Positions 27,182 to 36,348 of a DNA stretch of 64,000 nt are shown here, in pieces (within the stretch, counting starts at the first letter, position 1; every line of letters begins with the position of its first letter). The notes under the pieces are model-generated. The model was given only the letters and a program-made list of their open reading frames with translations, was not told where the DNA came from and did no database searches. Where the stretch lies: NCBI GenBank assembly GCA_903892355.1, contig CAITIE010000010.1, forward strand, positions 22,773 through 86,772. Reading direction: 5' to 3'. The position numbers and the translations under genes were made by a program. Origin of the DNA: an uncultured Pirellula sp. Lineage in GTDB: Bacteria > Planctomycetota > Planctomycetia > Pirellulales > Pirellulaceae.

Positions 27182-30100
27182 ATGGACGCTGAGCAAGCTC
27201 GAGTGCAGGCGGATCTCCGGGGGATCCTCGACGGTGAAGTCCATTGCAATCCCCTGTACACACAGCTTTACGCCAGTGACGCTAGTCTCTACGAAATCCA
27301 ACCTTTGGCGGTCGTACGCCCTAGGCACTCTGGTGATGTCTCGCAATGCTTGCGTTATGCTACTGAAAATTCTCTACCTGTCTTCCCTCGCGGCGGTGGC
27401 ACAGGACTCGCCGGACAATCTTTGGGACCCGGCATCGTGCTCGATTTCTCCCGATTCATGCGGCGGTTGATCGCGATCGATCCAGACAACATGACGGTTC
27501 GGGTCCAGCCTGGGATCACCCTCGCCGACCTCAACCGAACGCTCCATCGCGATCGCTTTATCTTAGGGATCGACCCGCCTACCCGAGCGGTAACCACTGT
27601 AGGTAGCTTACTAGCGATCGATGCGCTCGGCAGCCATTACCTTAAATACGGAACTGCCGGCGAGACACTTCAATCCGCCCAAGGAGTCCTAGCCGATGGC
27701 GAGATCGTTCGATTTGGAAAAACACGCTGGTTAGAACCGGATACCGGAAGTCCCAAACTCGATTACATCGCGTCCGAATTAGGTCAATTGCTCAACGCCA
27801 GCCGCGGCTTGATCAAATCCCCACCATGGCGAGGCGTGGCGCGTGGATGCGGCTATCGTCTAGAAGCCATCTGCGAACATGACACCGTCGATTTAGCGCG
27901 CCTCCAAGCTGGAGCTGAGGGAACACTTGCGGTGTTGACCGAAGCCACCTTGCGGATCGAGCCGATGCCGATCGCGCGCGGCGTCGTCTTGCTATTCTTC
28001 GAACGGCTTGAACTCGCAGCCCGAGCTGCCATCGATGCGAGGCGCGACCAAGTCGCGGCGTGCGATTTGATGGATCGTCGATTGATCGAAATCGCAAGGG
28101 AACTCGATCCTCGCTACGAAGCCATGCTTCCTCGCGGAGCCGAAGCCCTCCTGCTGATCGAGCAACAAGGGGCGGATGCGGGAGAAGTCCGACAACGCTT
28201 GACGTCACTGGTTCAGCGAATCGTCCGGCGAGCGCCCTCCACCCAGCAGTCTCGTATCATTGTCGACGATAACGAACGGGACTTTATCTGGAAGCTGAGC
28301 CGGCGCGTTGTTCCCCGATTGGTTCGATTGGCGGGCACCCAACGCCCTCTTCCTTTTATCGACGACATTACCATCCCCCCAGATCGCATGCCCGAGTTCC
28401 TCGTCGAAATGCAAAACTTGCTCAAGGCGGAGCGGGTGACCGCCACACTCTTTGCGCACGCAGCCCAAGGCCACTTGCAGATTCGCCCCTTTCTAGACCC
28501 GAAATCTCCCGAGGATATCGGCAAACTGCAACGCATCGCTGACAAGCTCTTCGAAAAGACGATTGAATTCCGAGGTGTCATCTCGGGTGAACACGCAGTC
28601 GGCTTGAGCCGCAGCAGTTACCTTCGACAGCAACTCGGCGAGCTCTATCCCATTTGCCGTCGTGTGAAAGAATTGTTCGATGCGAAAGGGATCCTCAATC
28701 CCGGAAAACTGATTACCGATGCTCCTCCAAAGCCAACCGATAACCTCCGTCCCCTGTCGACCTTGACCATCTCTCAAGGGATACGGGTCCTGGATCGAAA
28801 GAGGCTCGATAAGAAAGGCACCGACAAGCGATCGAAGAAATCGAAATCGCAAGTTGAATCGACCGCATCGACTTCTTTAAGCGGCAGCACTGTTGCCAAC
28901 GATTCAGTTGCCGACGAGACAGTCGCCACCAAATCCATCGACGTCGAAACTTCTCTCAAACCCAATTCGACGTTCCTACCTATCCTCGAATGGAGTGAAT
29001 CGCAAACACTTGATGCTACGGCAAACTCCTGCAATGGTTGTGGACGATGCCGCTCCACAGCACCGAATGAGCGCATGTGTCCGATGTTCCGCTCCTCACG
29101 CGCCGAAGAAGCATCGCCGAGGGCGAAAGCCAATCTGCTTCGAGGCCTCCTTTCAGGTCGGATCGCGGTTCGCCATGCGGAAAGCGATGAGATGCGAAAA
29201 ATCGCAGATCTATGCTTCCATTGCCATCAGTGTCGGGTCGAATGCCCAGCCTCAGTCGATATCCCTCGCATGATGGTCGAACTCAAGGCTCAGCATACTG
29301 CGACCCATGGGCTTTCTCCAACCGATCGCTTGCTATCTAGAATGGATCTTTTAACGAGCCTTGCAAGCCGTTTCCCGAGACTTGCCAATTGGTCGATGGA
29401 AAGTCGTACTATGCGATGGCTTCTTGAGAAAACCACGGGAATTGCATTCAGCCGCCGATTGCCGCAAATCGCACGACAGTCGTTCATGAGATGGGCCTCG
29501 AAGAATCGATTGACCCGTCCGAATCGAGGTGCTGGTCGCAAGGTCCTCTATGTGGTCGACCAATACGCCAATTGGAACAATCCCCTCGTCGCCATGGCCT
29601 TGGTCCAAGTCATGCAGCATCAGAAGGTTGAGGTCTACGTTCCGACGTGGCAGAGCGTCACATGGATGACCAAGATCGCGATGGGGGATATCGACCGAGT
29701 TCGCAAATTGATCGTTCCTCAGATTCGACAATTGGCTGACGCGGTTCGGCAAGGCTACACCATCGTAACAACGGAACCCACCGCAGCCTTATGCCTGCAG
29801 CATGAATACCCACAACTGATCGGTGGCGAGGATGTCAAACTCGTTGCGGCAAATACGGTTGAAGCTGGACAGTATTTGTGGGAAATGCACACCCGCAACG
29901 AACTTGAACTCGATTTCAAACCGTTGAACATGTCGGTGATCTACCATACCCCATGCCATCTTCGTGCCATGAACCCAGAGTATTCCGGCATGCAACTGCT
30001 GAGCCTGATTCCGGGCCTTACCGTCCATAACGCCGATGCGGGATGCTCAGGAATGGCAGGAACCTATGGATTGAAACGTGAAGCCTACCGAACCTCGCTC

Positions 30101-30307
30101 CGCGTTGGCTGGGGACTCATCAGCGCCATGCAGCAGACCACATCGCAAATCGGCAGCACCGAATGCACATCGTGCAAGCTGCAAATGGAACAAGGGGTCG
30201 ATAAACCAACGATTCATCCACTCGCATTGCTCGCTTATGCCTACGGTCGACTCCCCGAGATACGGATATGGATCCAGAGTCGGAACGAAGGTCTTACCGT
30301 AAGATAG
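27182..30307 (+). CDS. FAD-linked oxidase/Fe-S protein, D-lactate or D-2-hydroxyglutarate dehydrogenase-like
   Basis: A 1041-residue multidomain oxidoreductase of the YdiJ/GlcD-GlpC fusion type. An FAD PCMH domain (about 40-235; P-R-G-G-G-T-G-L-A-G-Q-S) is followed by the FAD-linked oxidase C-terminal domain (about 260-520; ending G-I-L-N-P-G-K). Then comes a Ser/Lys-rich linker (about 540-590), a double 4Fe-4S region (about 615-690; C-N-G-C-G-R-C and C-F-H-C-H-Q-C-R-V-E-C-P), and CCG-type cysteine-rich segments (Y-H-T-P-C-H-L, D-A-G-C-S-G-M, C-T-S-C-K). It should oxidise a D-2-hydroxy acid and pass electrons to the membrane quinone pool. With the LarA-like racemase upstream, D-lactate is the natural guess. 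Confidence 0.9.
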   Translation: MDAEQARVQADLRGILDGEVHCNPLYTQLYASDASLYEIQPLAVVRPRHSGDVSQCLRYATENSLPVFPRGGGTGLAGQSLGPGIVLDFSRFMRRLIAIDPDNMTVRVQPGITLADLNRTLHRDRFILGIDPPTRAVTTVGSLLAIDALGSHYLKYGTAGETLQSAQGVLADGEIVRFGKTRWLEPDTGSPKLDYIASELGQLLNASRGLIKSPPWRGVARGCGYRLEAICEHDTVDLARLQAGAEGTLAVLTEATLRIEPMPIARGVVLLFFERLELAARAAIDARRDQVAACDLMDRRLIEIARELDPRYEAMLPRGAEALLLIEQQGADAGEVRQRLTSLVQRIVRRAPSTQQSRIIVDDNERDFIWKLSRRVVPRLVRLAGTQRPLPFIDDITIPPDRMPEFLVEMQNLLKAERVTATLFAHAAQGHLQIRPFLDPKSPEDIGKLQRIADKLFEKTIEFRGVISGEHAVGLSRSSYLRQQLGELYPICRRVKELFDAKGILNPGKLITDAPPKPTDNLRPLSTLTISQGIRVLDRKRLDKKGTDKRSKKSKSQVESTASTSLSGSTVANDSVADETVATKSIDVETSLKPNSTFLPILEWSESQTLDATANSCNGCGRCRSTAPNERMCPMFRSSRAEEASPRAKANLLRGLLSGRIAVRHAESDEMRKIADLCFHCHQCRVECPASVDIPRMMVELKAQHTATHGLSPTDRLLSRMDLLTSLASRFPRLANWSMESRTMRWLLEKTTGIAFSRRLPQIARQSFMRWASKNRLTRPNRGAGRKVLYVVDQYANWNNPLVAMALVQVMQHQKVEVYVPTWQSVTWMTKIAMGDIDRVRKLIVPQIRQLADAVRQGYTIVTTEPTAALCLQHEYPQLIGGEDVKLVAANTVEAGQYLWEMHTRNELELDFKPLNMSVIYHTPCHLRAMNPEYSGMQLLSLIPGLTVHNADAGCSGMAGTYGLKREAYRTSLRVGWGLISAMQQTTSQIGSTECTSCKLQMEQGVDKPTIHPLALLAYAYGRLPEIRIWIQSRNEGLTVR

Positions 30308-30393
30308 ATTCGATGGTTTCGACAGGCCCGCGTAGAACTGCAGTCGCGTGTGAGCAGTGGAGCCACAATGTGCTGGAGCGAAAGAGAAACAGA

Positions 30394-31455
30394 TTACGCT
30401 CGCGACATTCCAGTCACATCGGTGACCCAAGCCTCAACAAGTGCCGCGGGACTAACATTGCGATCGACTTGCTCTCGGGCTTGCTGAGTCCGTTGGATCA
30501 GAGAACTTAGGATCTCAGGGGCCAGTTGTTGTAGATTTCCTGGAGCGTCGCTTTCGGTAGATGGTTGACGGATGGCCGCATCCAGTGATGAGGTAACACC
30601 GAGCCTTTGGCGCATCGATTCACGATAGAGATCGATCGCGATATCCAATACCCATTTCAATTGATCGCGTCGGGCTTGTCCTTCGGAAGCAACCGAATCC
30701 AAATGGGCGCTAATACTCTTGCTCAGGCGAGGGAAATCGATCGGCCTCGAATCGAGCGACTCGATTAGCAGCGTCCGGAATTCGCTCATCGACTCGTCTC
30801 GCCCCTGTGCCGCCAATTGCAGCGAGCCGTGCGATTGCTGAGCCAAACGCAACGCGTCTGCGGGATTGTCAGCCAGACCATGTCGCTGAATAAGAATCGC
30901 CAACTCGTCCTCGGCGAGCGGTGCAAATCGTACGATTTGAGAGCGAGATCGGATCGTGCGCAGTTGCCGTTGCTCGGAGGTACCGATCAAAAAGATCAAC
31001 GCGCCCGGGGGTGGCTCCTCCAAGGTCTTCAGGAGGCTGTTGGCTCCTTCGACGGCCAGCGTATCCACATCGTCGACGATGGCGATTTTCCGCCTGCCGG
31101 AATAGGGTCGCATTCGGATTTCATAGCACAACCCTTCGCGCATTCGGGACTCATCGCTGCCTACCAATTGCTCCATCGATAGATTCGACTTGTCTTTTTC
31201 TCTCTTGATCTCGATCAGATCCGGATGGGTCCCGGCCTCGATTTGAACGCAGGCTTCACACGTACCGCACGTTGCAAACTCGGTAGGTTGGTACTTCGTG
31301 CACAGCAACGACTTCGCCACTAGCCTCGCAAACGTCCGCTTCCCGATTCCGCTCGGACCAACCATCAGGAACGTGCTGGCCAGTCGTTCTTGATGAACCG
31401 CATTGGCAAACCATCCTCGCTGACGATGATGTCCGACGAATGTGCGCCAGTCCAT
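30394..31455 (-). CDS. holB: DNA polymerase III delta' subunit
   Basis: A 353-residue AAA+ clamp-loader protein. The P-loop M-V-G-P-S-G-I-G-K-R-T-F lies near residues 32-43, a four-cysteine zinc module follows (C-T-K then C-G-T-C-E-A-C), the Walker B equivalent is I-A-I-V-D-D-V-D, and sensor 1 region is L-I-G-T-S-E-Q-R-Q-L. The delta' subunit helps open and load the sliding clamp. It is the last gene of a minus-strand run and starts 3 bases after the preceding small membrane protein gene. Confidence 0.9.
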   Translation of the reverse strand: MDWRTFVGHHRQRGWFANAVHQERLASTFLMVGPSGIGKRTFARLVAKSLLCTKYQPTEFATCGTCEACVQIEAGTHPDLIEIKREKDKSNLSMEQLVGSDESRMREGLCYEIRMRPYSGRRKIAIVDDVDTLAVEGANSLLKTLEEPPPGALIFLIGTSEQRQLRTIRSRSQIVRFAPLAEDELAILIQRHGLADNPADALRLAQQSHGSLQLAAQGRDESMSEFRTLLIESLDSRPIDFPRLSKSISAHLDSVASEGQARRDQLKWVLDIAIDLYRESMRQRLGVTSSLDAAIRQPSTESDAPGNLQQLAPEILSSLIQRTQQAREQVDRNVSPAALVEAWVTDVTGMSRA

Positions 31456-31458
31456 CGC

Positions 31459-32058
31459 TCATCCTTCCTCTGAAAATGCTTCAGGGAGTTTCAGTCTCAA
31501 TGAGAAGATTGTCCATCGCCCGATGGTGCTTGTTTGGGCCGCGGTCCTGCGCTTCTCGGATTGCAAAAATCGATCGATGGCTTCGGAGTGAGGGAAAGGG
31601 GATACCGATGTGGCGTTTGTCGAAGATGCTGTGGAACGAACGAACCGCTCTAACTTGATCGCGTGGGGGCATTGCCGATCGTATTGGGTCGTTTCACGGA
31701 ATGCCGCATACTCCGCACTCCAATTCCCTCGATCCAGGGCCGGTGCTATCGGTACGCCAGATCCCGACTCCGATCCCGATTCCGAGGGACTCGAAGCGAC
31801 AGAACGATCGAATTCGGCGTAACGCCGGGACAATTCGGAAGAGGCAGCGGGCCAAAGAGCTCTCGATTCATCAAGCCGCCTCATGATGGCTTGGAATTGC
31901 AACGCGATCGAAAGGGTGATTGCGAGAAGGATTAGCAGTCCGACCACGAAGGGTCCGACAAAGTACCGGCCGCGAATGCTCAGTCCGTGCGGTGGACCAA
32001 CTCGATGAGTTGGCTCCACGGTATTCATTGCGTCCATAGTTACTTTGTTCAAATCCAT
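31459..32058 (-). CDS. small membrane-anchored hypothetical protein
   Basis: A 199-residue protein with one hydrophobic segment (about residues 35-55, F-V-V-G-L-L-I-L-L-A-I-T-L-S-I-A) after a basic cytoplasmic start. The outer part is rich in Ser, Arg and Glu. No family was recognised. Its ATG overlaps the TAA of the oxidoreductase gene (TAATG), which indicates translational coupling. It precedes holB by 3 bases. Function unknown. Confidence 0.7.
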   Translation of the reverse strand: MDLNKVTMDAMNTVEPTHRVGPPHGLSIRGRYFVGPFVVGLLILLAITLSIALQFQAIMRRLDESRALWPAASSELSRRYAEFDRSVASSPSESGSESGSGVPIAPALDRGNWSAEYAAFRETTQYDRQCPHAIKLERFVRSTASSTNATSVSPFPHSEAIDRFLQSEKRRTAAQTSTIGRWTIFSLRLKLPEAFSEEG

Positions 32059-33845
32059 TACGTAGGGATCTTGTATTCCTTGAGCCTTTGCATTTCGTCC
32101 GCGACCACGCTTCCGTCCGGCGTATCATCGCTGTCGACGTCGAACCAAGACTCTTGGAATTGGACGTATCCGGGTCCACCGCTAGCCGACTTGCGAAGCG
32201 CCACATTGGTAGTCAAGGAAATAATGGCGTCGGCCATGGCCACTTCGGGGTAGCATCGAGGCCTGTTTTCTGGCGCATTGTTTCGGATGCAATAAGCCCA
32301 ATGCTCGATCTCTTCCGTGTAGCCTCGGCTGACGGTACCCGTCCCCGCAGCTGCCTTGGATACTGGAGCCGCAGCACCCCCGCTCGCCTGGGTATCCAAA
32401 GCGTATCCGGACCCGGCAGCCTTGACCCCTGCCGCCGCGCTCGTATCGCCCTTCGCATAAAGCATGACCTCTTGCTCTTTCTCGAGCACGAGCGTTCCCT
32501 TGGTCCCCATGACGACTTCGCCGTAACCACCATAGACGTTTCCATTGATCGTCGAGTATGTGACCACGATCTTCTTGTTGGGGTCTTGGTCGTACCCCGG
32601 TACGCCTTTGATCCCTCCTGGTTGCTTGTACCCAAGATCAAACTTTTCGCTGTACTCAGGACCTGGAAATTCGAACGTGCAGTAAACGTGATCATCCGCA
32701 TCGCGGTCTGCGGGGAAGAGATGGCGACCGCCGACCGCATGCACGGTCAGCGGATGGGCTTTTTTGCCGTCTGCTCGCAATGCGCTGCAGAAGATCGTCG
32801 CAGCATCCAATTGGTGGCTGCCAAGCTCACCCATAAGACCCGCGCTGGTCCGATCGAATAACCGCCAGCGGACCAACTCTTCCATGGCAGAAATCGTTCG
32901 CTTGCCGATCGCCTTTTCCTGATAACCGAACCGAGCCGCATCGACTTGGTCGGCCATCCATGCTTCCTGCTGAGCGATCTTCCGTTTGAGCTGCTCGATC
33001 TCAGTTGGATTCTTTGCCTTGTCCAACTCCTTGACATACTTCTCGTAGTCGGTCTTGATCTTGTCCACCTTGGTCTCGGGATCACCGCCGACCATGGGAG
33101 GTTGCCACGAATCGTTCCCGGGAAGATTTCCGCGGTGCCACTGGGCACGAATATGGTGCAGCTGCCCGAGCATACCCCATTTGAGCAAATGGACGGCATT
33201 ATCGTAGAGTACGCTGTAATGCCGTTGGTGTCCGGTGGCCAGATAAATCTGCTGCCCAGTGGGATTTTTGAATTCCTTGGATAGCCGCGCCATGACCTTG
33301 CACTGGGCCACGTTGTGGGCCATCAGCTTCTCGGTCAAAACGTGCTTTCCTTTCTGCATGGCTTTGATTGCGATCGGCGCATGCAGGTGAAGGGGCAAGG
33401 CGATGATGATCGCTTCGATGCTATCGTCGTTGAGCAACGCATCGATACCGCCGTTGCTCGCATCGTACACCTTGACGTTCTTCTTTGCCTCGTCCTCGTT
33501 CGCGTACTTGTACTGCTTGATCAATCCAGGCCGGGTTGGCGTTGTCCAATCTCCGTGGAACGCGCGATAGATGCTGTAAGGACGGATGTCTGCCACGGCG
33601 GTGACTTGGACATATTCCGGCGTGCATCCGCCGATAAGAACGCTTCCTTCGTCTCCGGTACCGATCACCCCGACCCGCACTGGATCGGCGAATTTCTCAT
33701 AGCCAAAGTACATCGCTCCGAGACCCGCACCGCTCACGGCGCCGGCCGCGATTACGCCTTGCAGGAACTCGCGCCGCGTGAATCCAACGGCCTCGTGGTA
33801 GTTGTCTTGACCAATGGTTTTGTCTTCCGGGCTCAATGTACGCAT
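32058..33845 (-). CDS. Gfo/Idh/MocA-family oxidoreductase, Tat-exported
   Basis: A 595-residue protein with a twin-arginine signal (F-T-R-R-E-F-L-Q-G then a hydrophobic run, about residues 23-50). A Rossmann domain follows with V-G-V-I-G-T-G-D-E-G, and the E-K-x motif region reads T-E-K-L-M-A-H (usual E-K-P, so Pro is replaced by Leu while Lys is kept). It is longer than typical members, with inserted Lys/Glu-rich (about 240-290) and Ala/Gly-rich stretches. Such enzymes use NAD(P) tightly bound to act on sugars. The frame goes back to a TTG at 33866, but the ATG at 33845 with GAGG upstream is preferred. It follows a DoxX-like gene and overlaps the next gene by one base. Confidence 0.9.
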   Translation of the reverse strand: MRTLSPEDKTIGQDNYHEAVGFTRREFLQGVIAAGAVSGAGLGAMYFGYEKFADPVRVGVIGTGDEGSVLIGGCTPEYVQVTAVADIRPYSIYRAFHGDWTTPTRPGLIKQYKYANEDEAKKNVKVYDASNGGIDALLNDDSIEAIIIALPLHLHAPIAIKAMQKGKHVLTEKLMAHNVAQCKVMARLSKEFKNPTGQQIYLATGHQRHYSVLYDNAVHLLKWGMLGQLHHIRAQWHRGNLPGNDSWQPPMVGGDPETKVDKIKTDYEKYVKELDKAKNPTEIEQLKRKIAQQEAWMADQVDAARFGYQEKAIGKRTISAMEELVRWRLFDRTSAGLMGELGSHQLDAATIFCSALRADGKKAHPLTVHAVGGRHLFPADRDADDHVYCTFEFPGPEYSEKFDLGYKQPGGIKGVPGYDQDPNKKIVVTYSTINGNVYGGYGEVVMGTKGTLVLEKEQEVMLYAKGDTSAAAGVKAAGSGYALDTQASGGAAAPVSKAAAGTGTVSRGYTEEIEHWAYCIRNNAPENRPRCYPEVAMADAIISLTTNVALRKSASGGPGYVQFQESWFDVDSDDTPDGSVVADEMQRLKEYKIPT

Positions 33846-33950
33846 AAGGAATGCCTCGAGGATCAAACGCTATAAGTGAGGAATGAATCGGTTTAGTAAG
33901 GGGATAGCTTGGATATTTAGGGTGGGGCAGGAACAGCAAGGAGGCTACGA

Positions 33951-34901
33951 TCAGGAATCGGTACGCACTTTGGCATTTCGATTCCAGAAACTCCACGGGA
34001 TAAAGTCGAGACCAGCGTAACGTCCTGCGTCCGCGAACGCGACCACAAAACACGCCAGCATCTCGATCGCTTGATAGTATGTCGGTTGGGAACCCGGCGC
34101 CCCTGGGAATTGGGTAGCGACCACCGAAAGAAGAAACACCCCAGCCGCGATTGCCGCCAGCGGTGTCAGGAGGCCGACGAGCAACAGGATTCCGACCACC
34201 ATATCGAAGATCGGAATGATCTTATCGACTTGGCGGACCGTGATCGGCCCCTCGCCGGGGAACTTGAACTCGAGTTGTTTGCGGATCGGATTCCCCTTGG
34301 CATCCTTGGCGATCGGTTTCTTTGGATCCGGGTTGGCTTGTTCATCGGTTGGGACGGCATTGATTCGCTCCACCATCTCTGGAATTGTCTGATCGATTTC
34401 CGCAAGGATAGGCCGGCCGAGAGCTCGCCATTTGCTTTCGATCTCGTCGCGCTGTTTCCTCAGCGATTCGACTTTGGACCGCGTCATATCGCTTTCGAGT
34501 TTATCAATACGCTCGAGTCCGTTCTTGTATTCCTCGATTTGAGGCTTCCACTCGTCGTACGTTTCTTTTCGTTTGGCGGCGAACTCGGCGAGGATGTCGT
34601 TCACCTCTTTTTGTTGGGCTTCGTTCAAGCCAAACGTTTCAACCGCCTTGGCACCGAACTCCTTGCACAGATCGGACATGTTCTTGGCATCCATCCGAAG
34701 CGAGCCGTCGTAGTCCGGGATCATGGACTGGAACTTCTTCGCGAACGGTCCTTTTGCTGCCGACAGGAAGCCGGTCGACGAGAATCCTCCGTCGCGGACT
34801 TTGGAAACCCCCTCCTGAAAGAAATGCCATCCGATGGCCAGCCGGAGCAGGACCAAGAAGAAAATGGCGGGAATCGTGAACTTGGCTTTGCGAAGTAGCA
34901 T
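33951..34901 (-). CDS. DoxX-family membrane protein with a large coiled-coil insert
   Basis: A 316-residue protein. The first membrane helix (about residues 9-27, I-P-A-I-F-F-L-V-L-L-R-L-A-I-G-W-H-F-F-Q-E-G) matches the DoxX start. The remaining DoxX helices lie at about 218-300. Between them is an unusual insert of about 180 charged residues with coiled-coil character (about 75-200, rich in Glu and Lys). DoxX proteins are small quinone-linked membrane proteins. The insert may be extracytoplasmic and bind a partner such as the oxidoreductase encoded about 105 bases downstream. Its role is unknown. Confidence 0.82.
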   Translation of the reverse strand: MLLRKAKFTIPAIFFLVLLRLAIGWHFFQEGVSKVRDGGFSSTGFLSAAKGPFAKKFQSMIPDYDGSLRMDAKNMSDLCKEFGAKAVETFGLNEAQQKEVNDILAEFAAKRKETYDEWKPQIEEYKNGLERIDKLESDMTRSKVESLRKQRDEIESKWRALGRPILAEIDQTIPEMVERINAVPTDEQANPDPKKPIAKDAKGNPIRKQLEFKFPGEGPITVRQVDKIIPIFDMVVGILLLVGLLTPLAAIAAGVFLLSVVATQFPGAPGSQPTYYQAIEMLACFVVAFADAGRYAGLDFIPWSFWNRNAKVRTDS

Positions 34902-35112
34902 GGGAGGGATATTCGAGGGGGGAGCGTATGCCAGTAAAACTCAGTCCGGCAGGATCATTCGCGAAGTCGTATCGCAGGAACCCGCAGAATCTCACCTTAG
35001 GATAACTGAAGTATGGTCCAAAATCGACCTTCGGCCAAGTCTCAACCCTTGCGCATTTCGGTCGAGAACATCCTTGAAACGGGAAATCATCGCAGGGGAG
35101 ACGGCTCGATTC

Positions 35113-36348
35113 TCAGCGTTTCGTCATCTCCTCGAGGAGTGCCAGAACCGGACCTATTTCCAGCTTATTCGTGTATTCGATCCATCGATGGTTCGGAGAC
35201 CAAGCAATCCCTTCCAGGTCCACGCGCGTCGACTTGGGGATCGCCAACAGAATTGGGTGCTGGGGAAACAATCGCAAGGTTTCAACTTTGCTACGGAGAT
35301 ATTCAGGAGTCCAGAAACCTAGAATCTCGAGGGGTATCGATTCCCCATCGGAGCGCTCCAGCAAAAAATCGGGAAAGAAAGCTCGCTGTCCTACGTGGAG
35401 AACGGTTCCCTCTCGAACCAACCGCCAGCCGCCTCGGGACTCGTCCCCCCAGTCCGATGCAAACTGCGACTCCACGTTGGAATCAAAATCCTCGGGAGGT
35501 TGCACCGGACTCACCAATCCAGAACGGTCGCTCAGTTCCAACCGCAAGTCGAACTCAGGCCGTGCGAAGCGAGCAGCTTTGCGTTTCATGAATGCGGTCA
35601 TTGTCCAACCGCGGCACGAGAGCAGGCCGGGTAGAAATCGAGCCATGGCAACCCCGTACCGATGGGTACGCCGCAATACGGAAGCCGGACCTTGCAAATC
35701 AAACCGATAGCCGGTCTCCGTTTTCAGAATCCGGTGCATCAAACCAGCCAGCTTGGCATACCTCAGAATCGTTTTCCACTCCGCCGTTGCATCGATGACC
35801 ATACGTACGGAATCCAGGAGCGCCACCTGTGTCTGCGCTACATTGTAACGCGCGAGCAATTCGAGCGGGCTCCCATGTTCATCAAATGTCTTCAAGCGAT
35901 GGTTCTCGATCAAGTCCGCGAACAAATCCTCCTTTAGCTGCAACCACTCGGTCCCAAGCTCACTCGCGATTGTCCCTTTAGTAGCTTTCTCAGCGTGTTC
36001 CAGTATGGACTCCGCCACCTCGACCAGCGGATGGAAGGAAGCCGCTCGACGAAACACAGCTCGCCGCAACTCGGCTGTCTTTCGTGGATTACCGCGATCA
36101 AACTGAGACCATTCGTCCAGCAGTTTGCAGAACGCGCCGATCCGGCGCACAGGGCACTCGGGATCTTGTTCAAGAACACGCTGCACAGCTTGGTGAAGCG
36201 ATTTGCGTGTCCAGCCGATTCCGTTGCGATACACTTCGCACAACTGCTGAGCGTACTCGACATACGCTTGATCCTTGATCCGTGTCAGGCGATCAGGAAG
36301 CACCAGGCCGTTTTCGAACCTTGCGATGGCGAGTTCCCTCGTAAGCAT
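35113..36348 (-). CDS. Bax1-like nuclease, XPB partner (DUF790)
   Basis: A 411-residue protein matching the DUF790/Bax1 family in layout: an N-terminal helical and winged region starting L-T-R-E-L-A-I-A-R-F-E-N-G, and a C-terminal nuclease-like part with P-D-F-L-L then L-E-I-L-G-F-W-T-P-E-Y-L-R-S-K. The P-D, E and K positions suggest a PD-(D/E)xK-type active site. In archaea Bax1 is the nuclease partner of XPB helicase in DNA repair. The gene starts inside the end of the XPB-like helicase gene (overlap 56 bases), so the two products are very likely made together and act together. Function in a bacterium is inferred. Confidence 0.82.
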   Translation of the reverse strand: MLTRELAIARFENGLVLPDRLTRIKDQAYVEYAQQLCEVYRNGIGWTRKSLHQAVQRVLEQDPECPVRRIGAFCKLLDEWSQFDRGNPRKTAELRRAVFRRAASFHPLVEVAESILEHAEKATKGTIASELGTEWLQLKEDLFADLIENHRLKTFDEHGSPLELLARYNVAQTQVALLDSVRMVIDATAEWKTILRYAKLAGLMHRILKTETGYRFDLQGPASVLRRTHRYGVAMARFLPGLLSCRGWTMTAFMKRKAARFARPEFDLRLELSDRSGLVSPVQPPEDFDSNVESQFASDWGDESRGGWRLVREGTVLHVGQRAFFPDFLLERSDGESIPLEILGFWTPEYLRSKVETLRLFPQHPILLAIPKSTRVDLEGIAWSPNHRWIEYTNKLEIGPVLALLEEMTKR

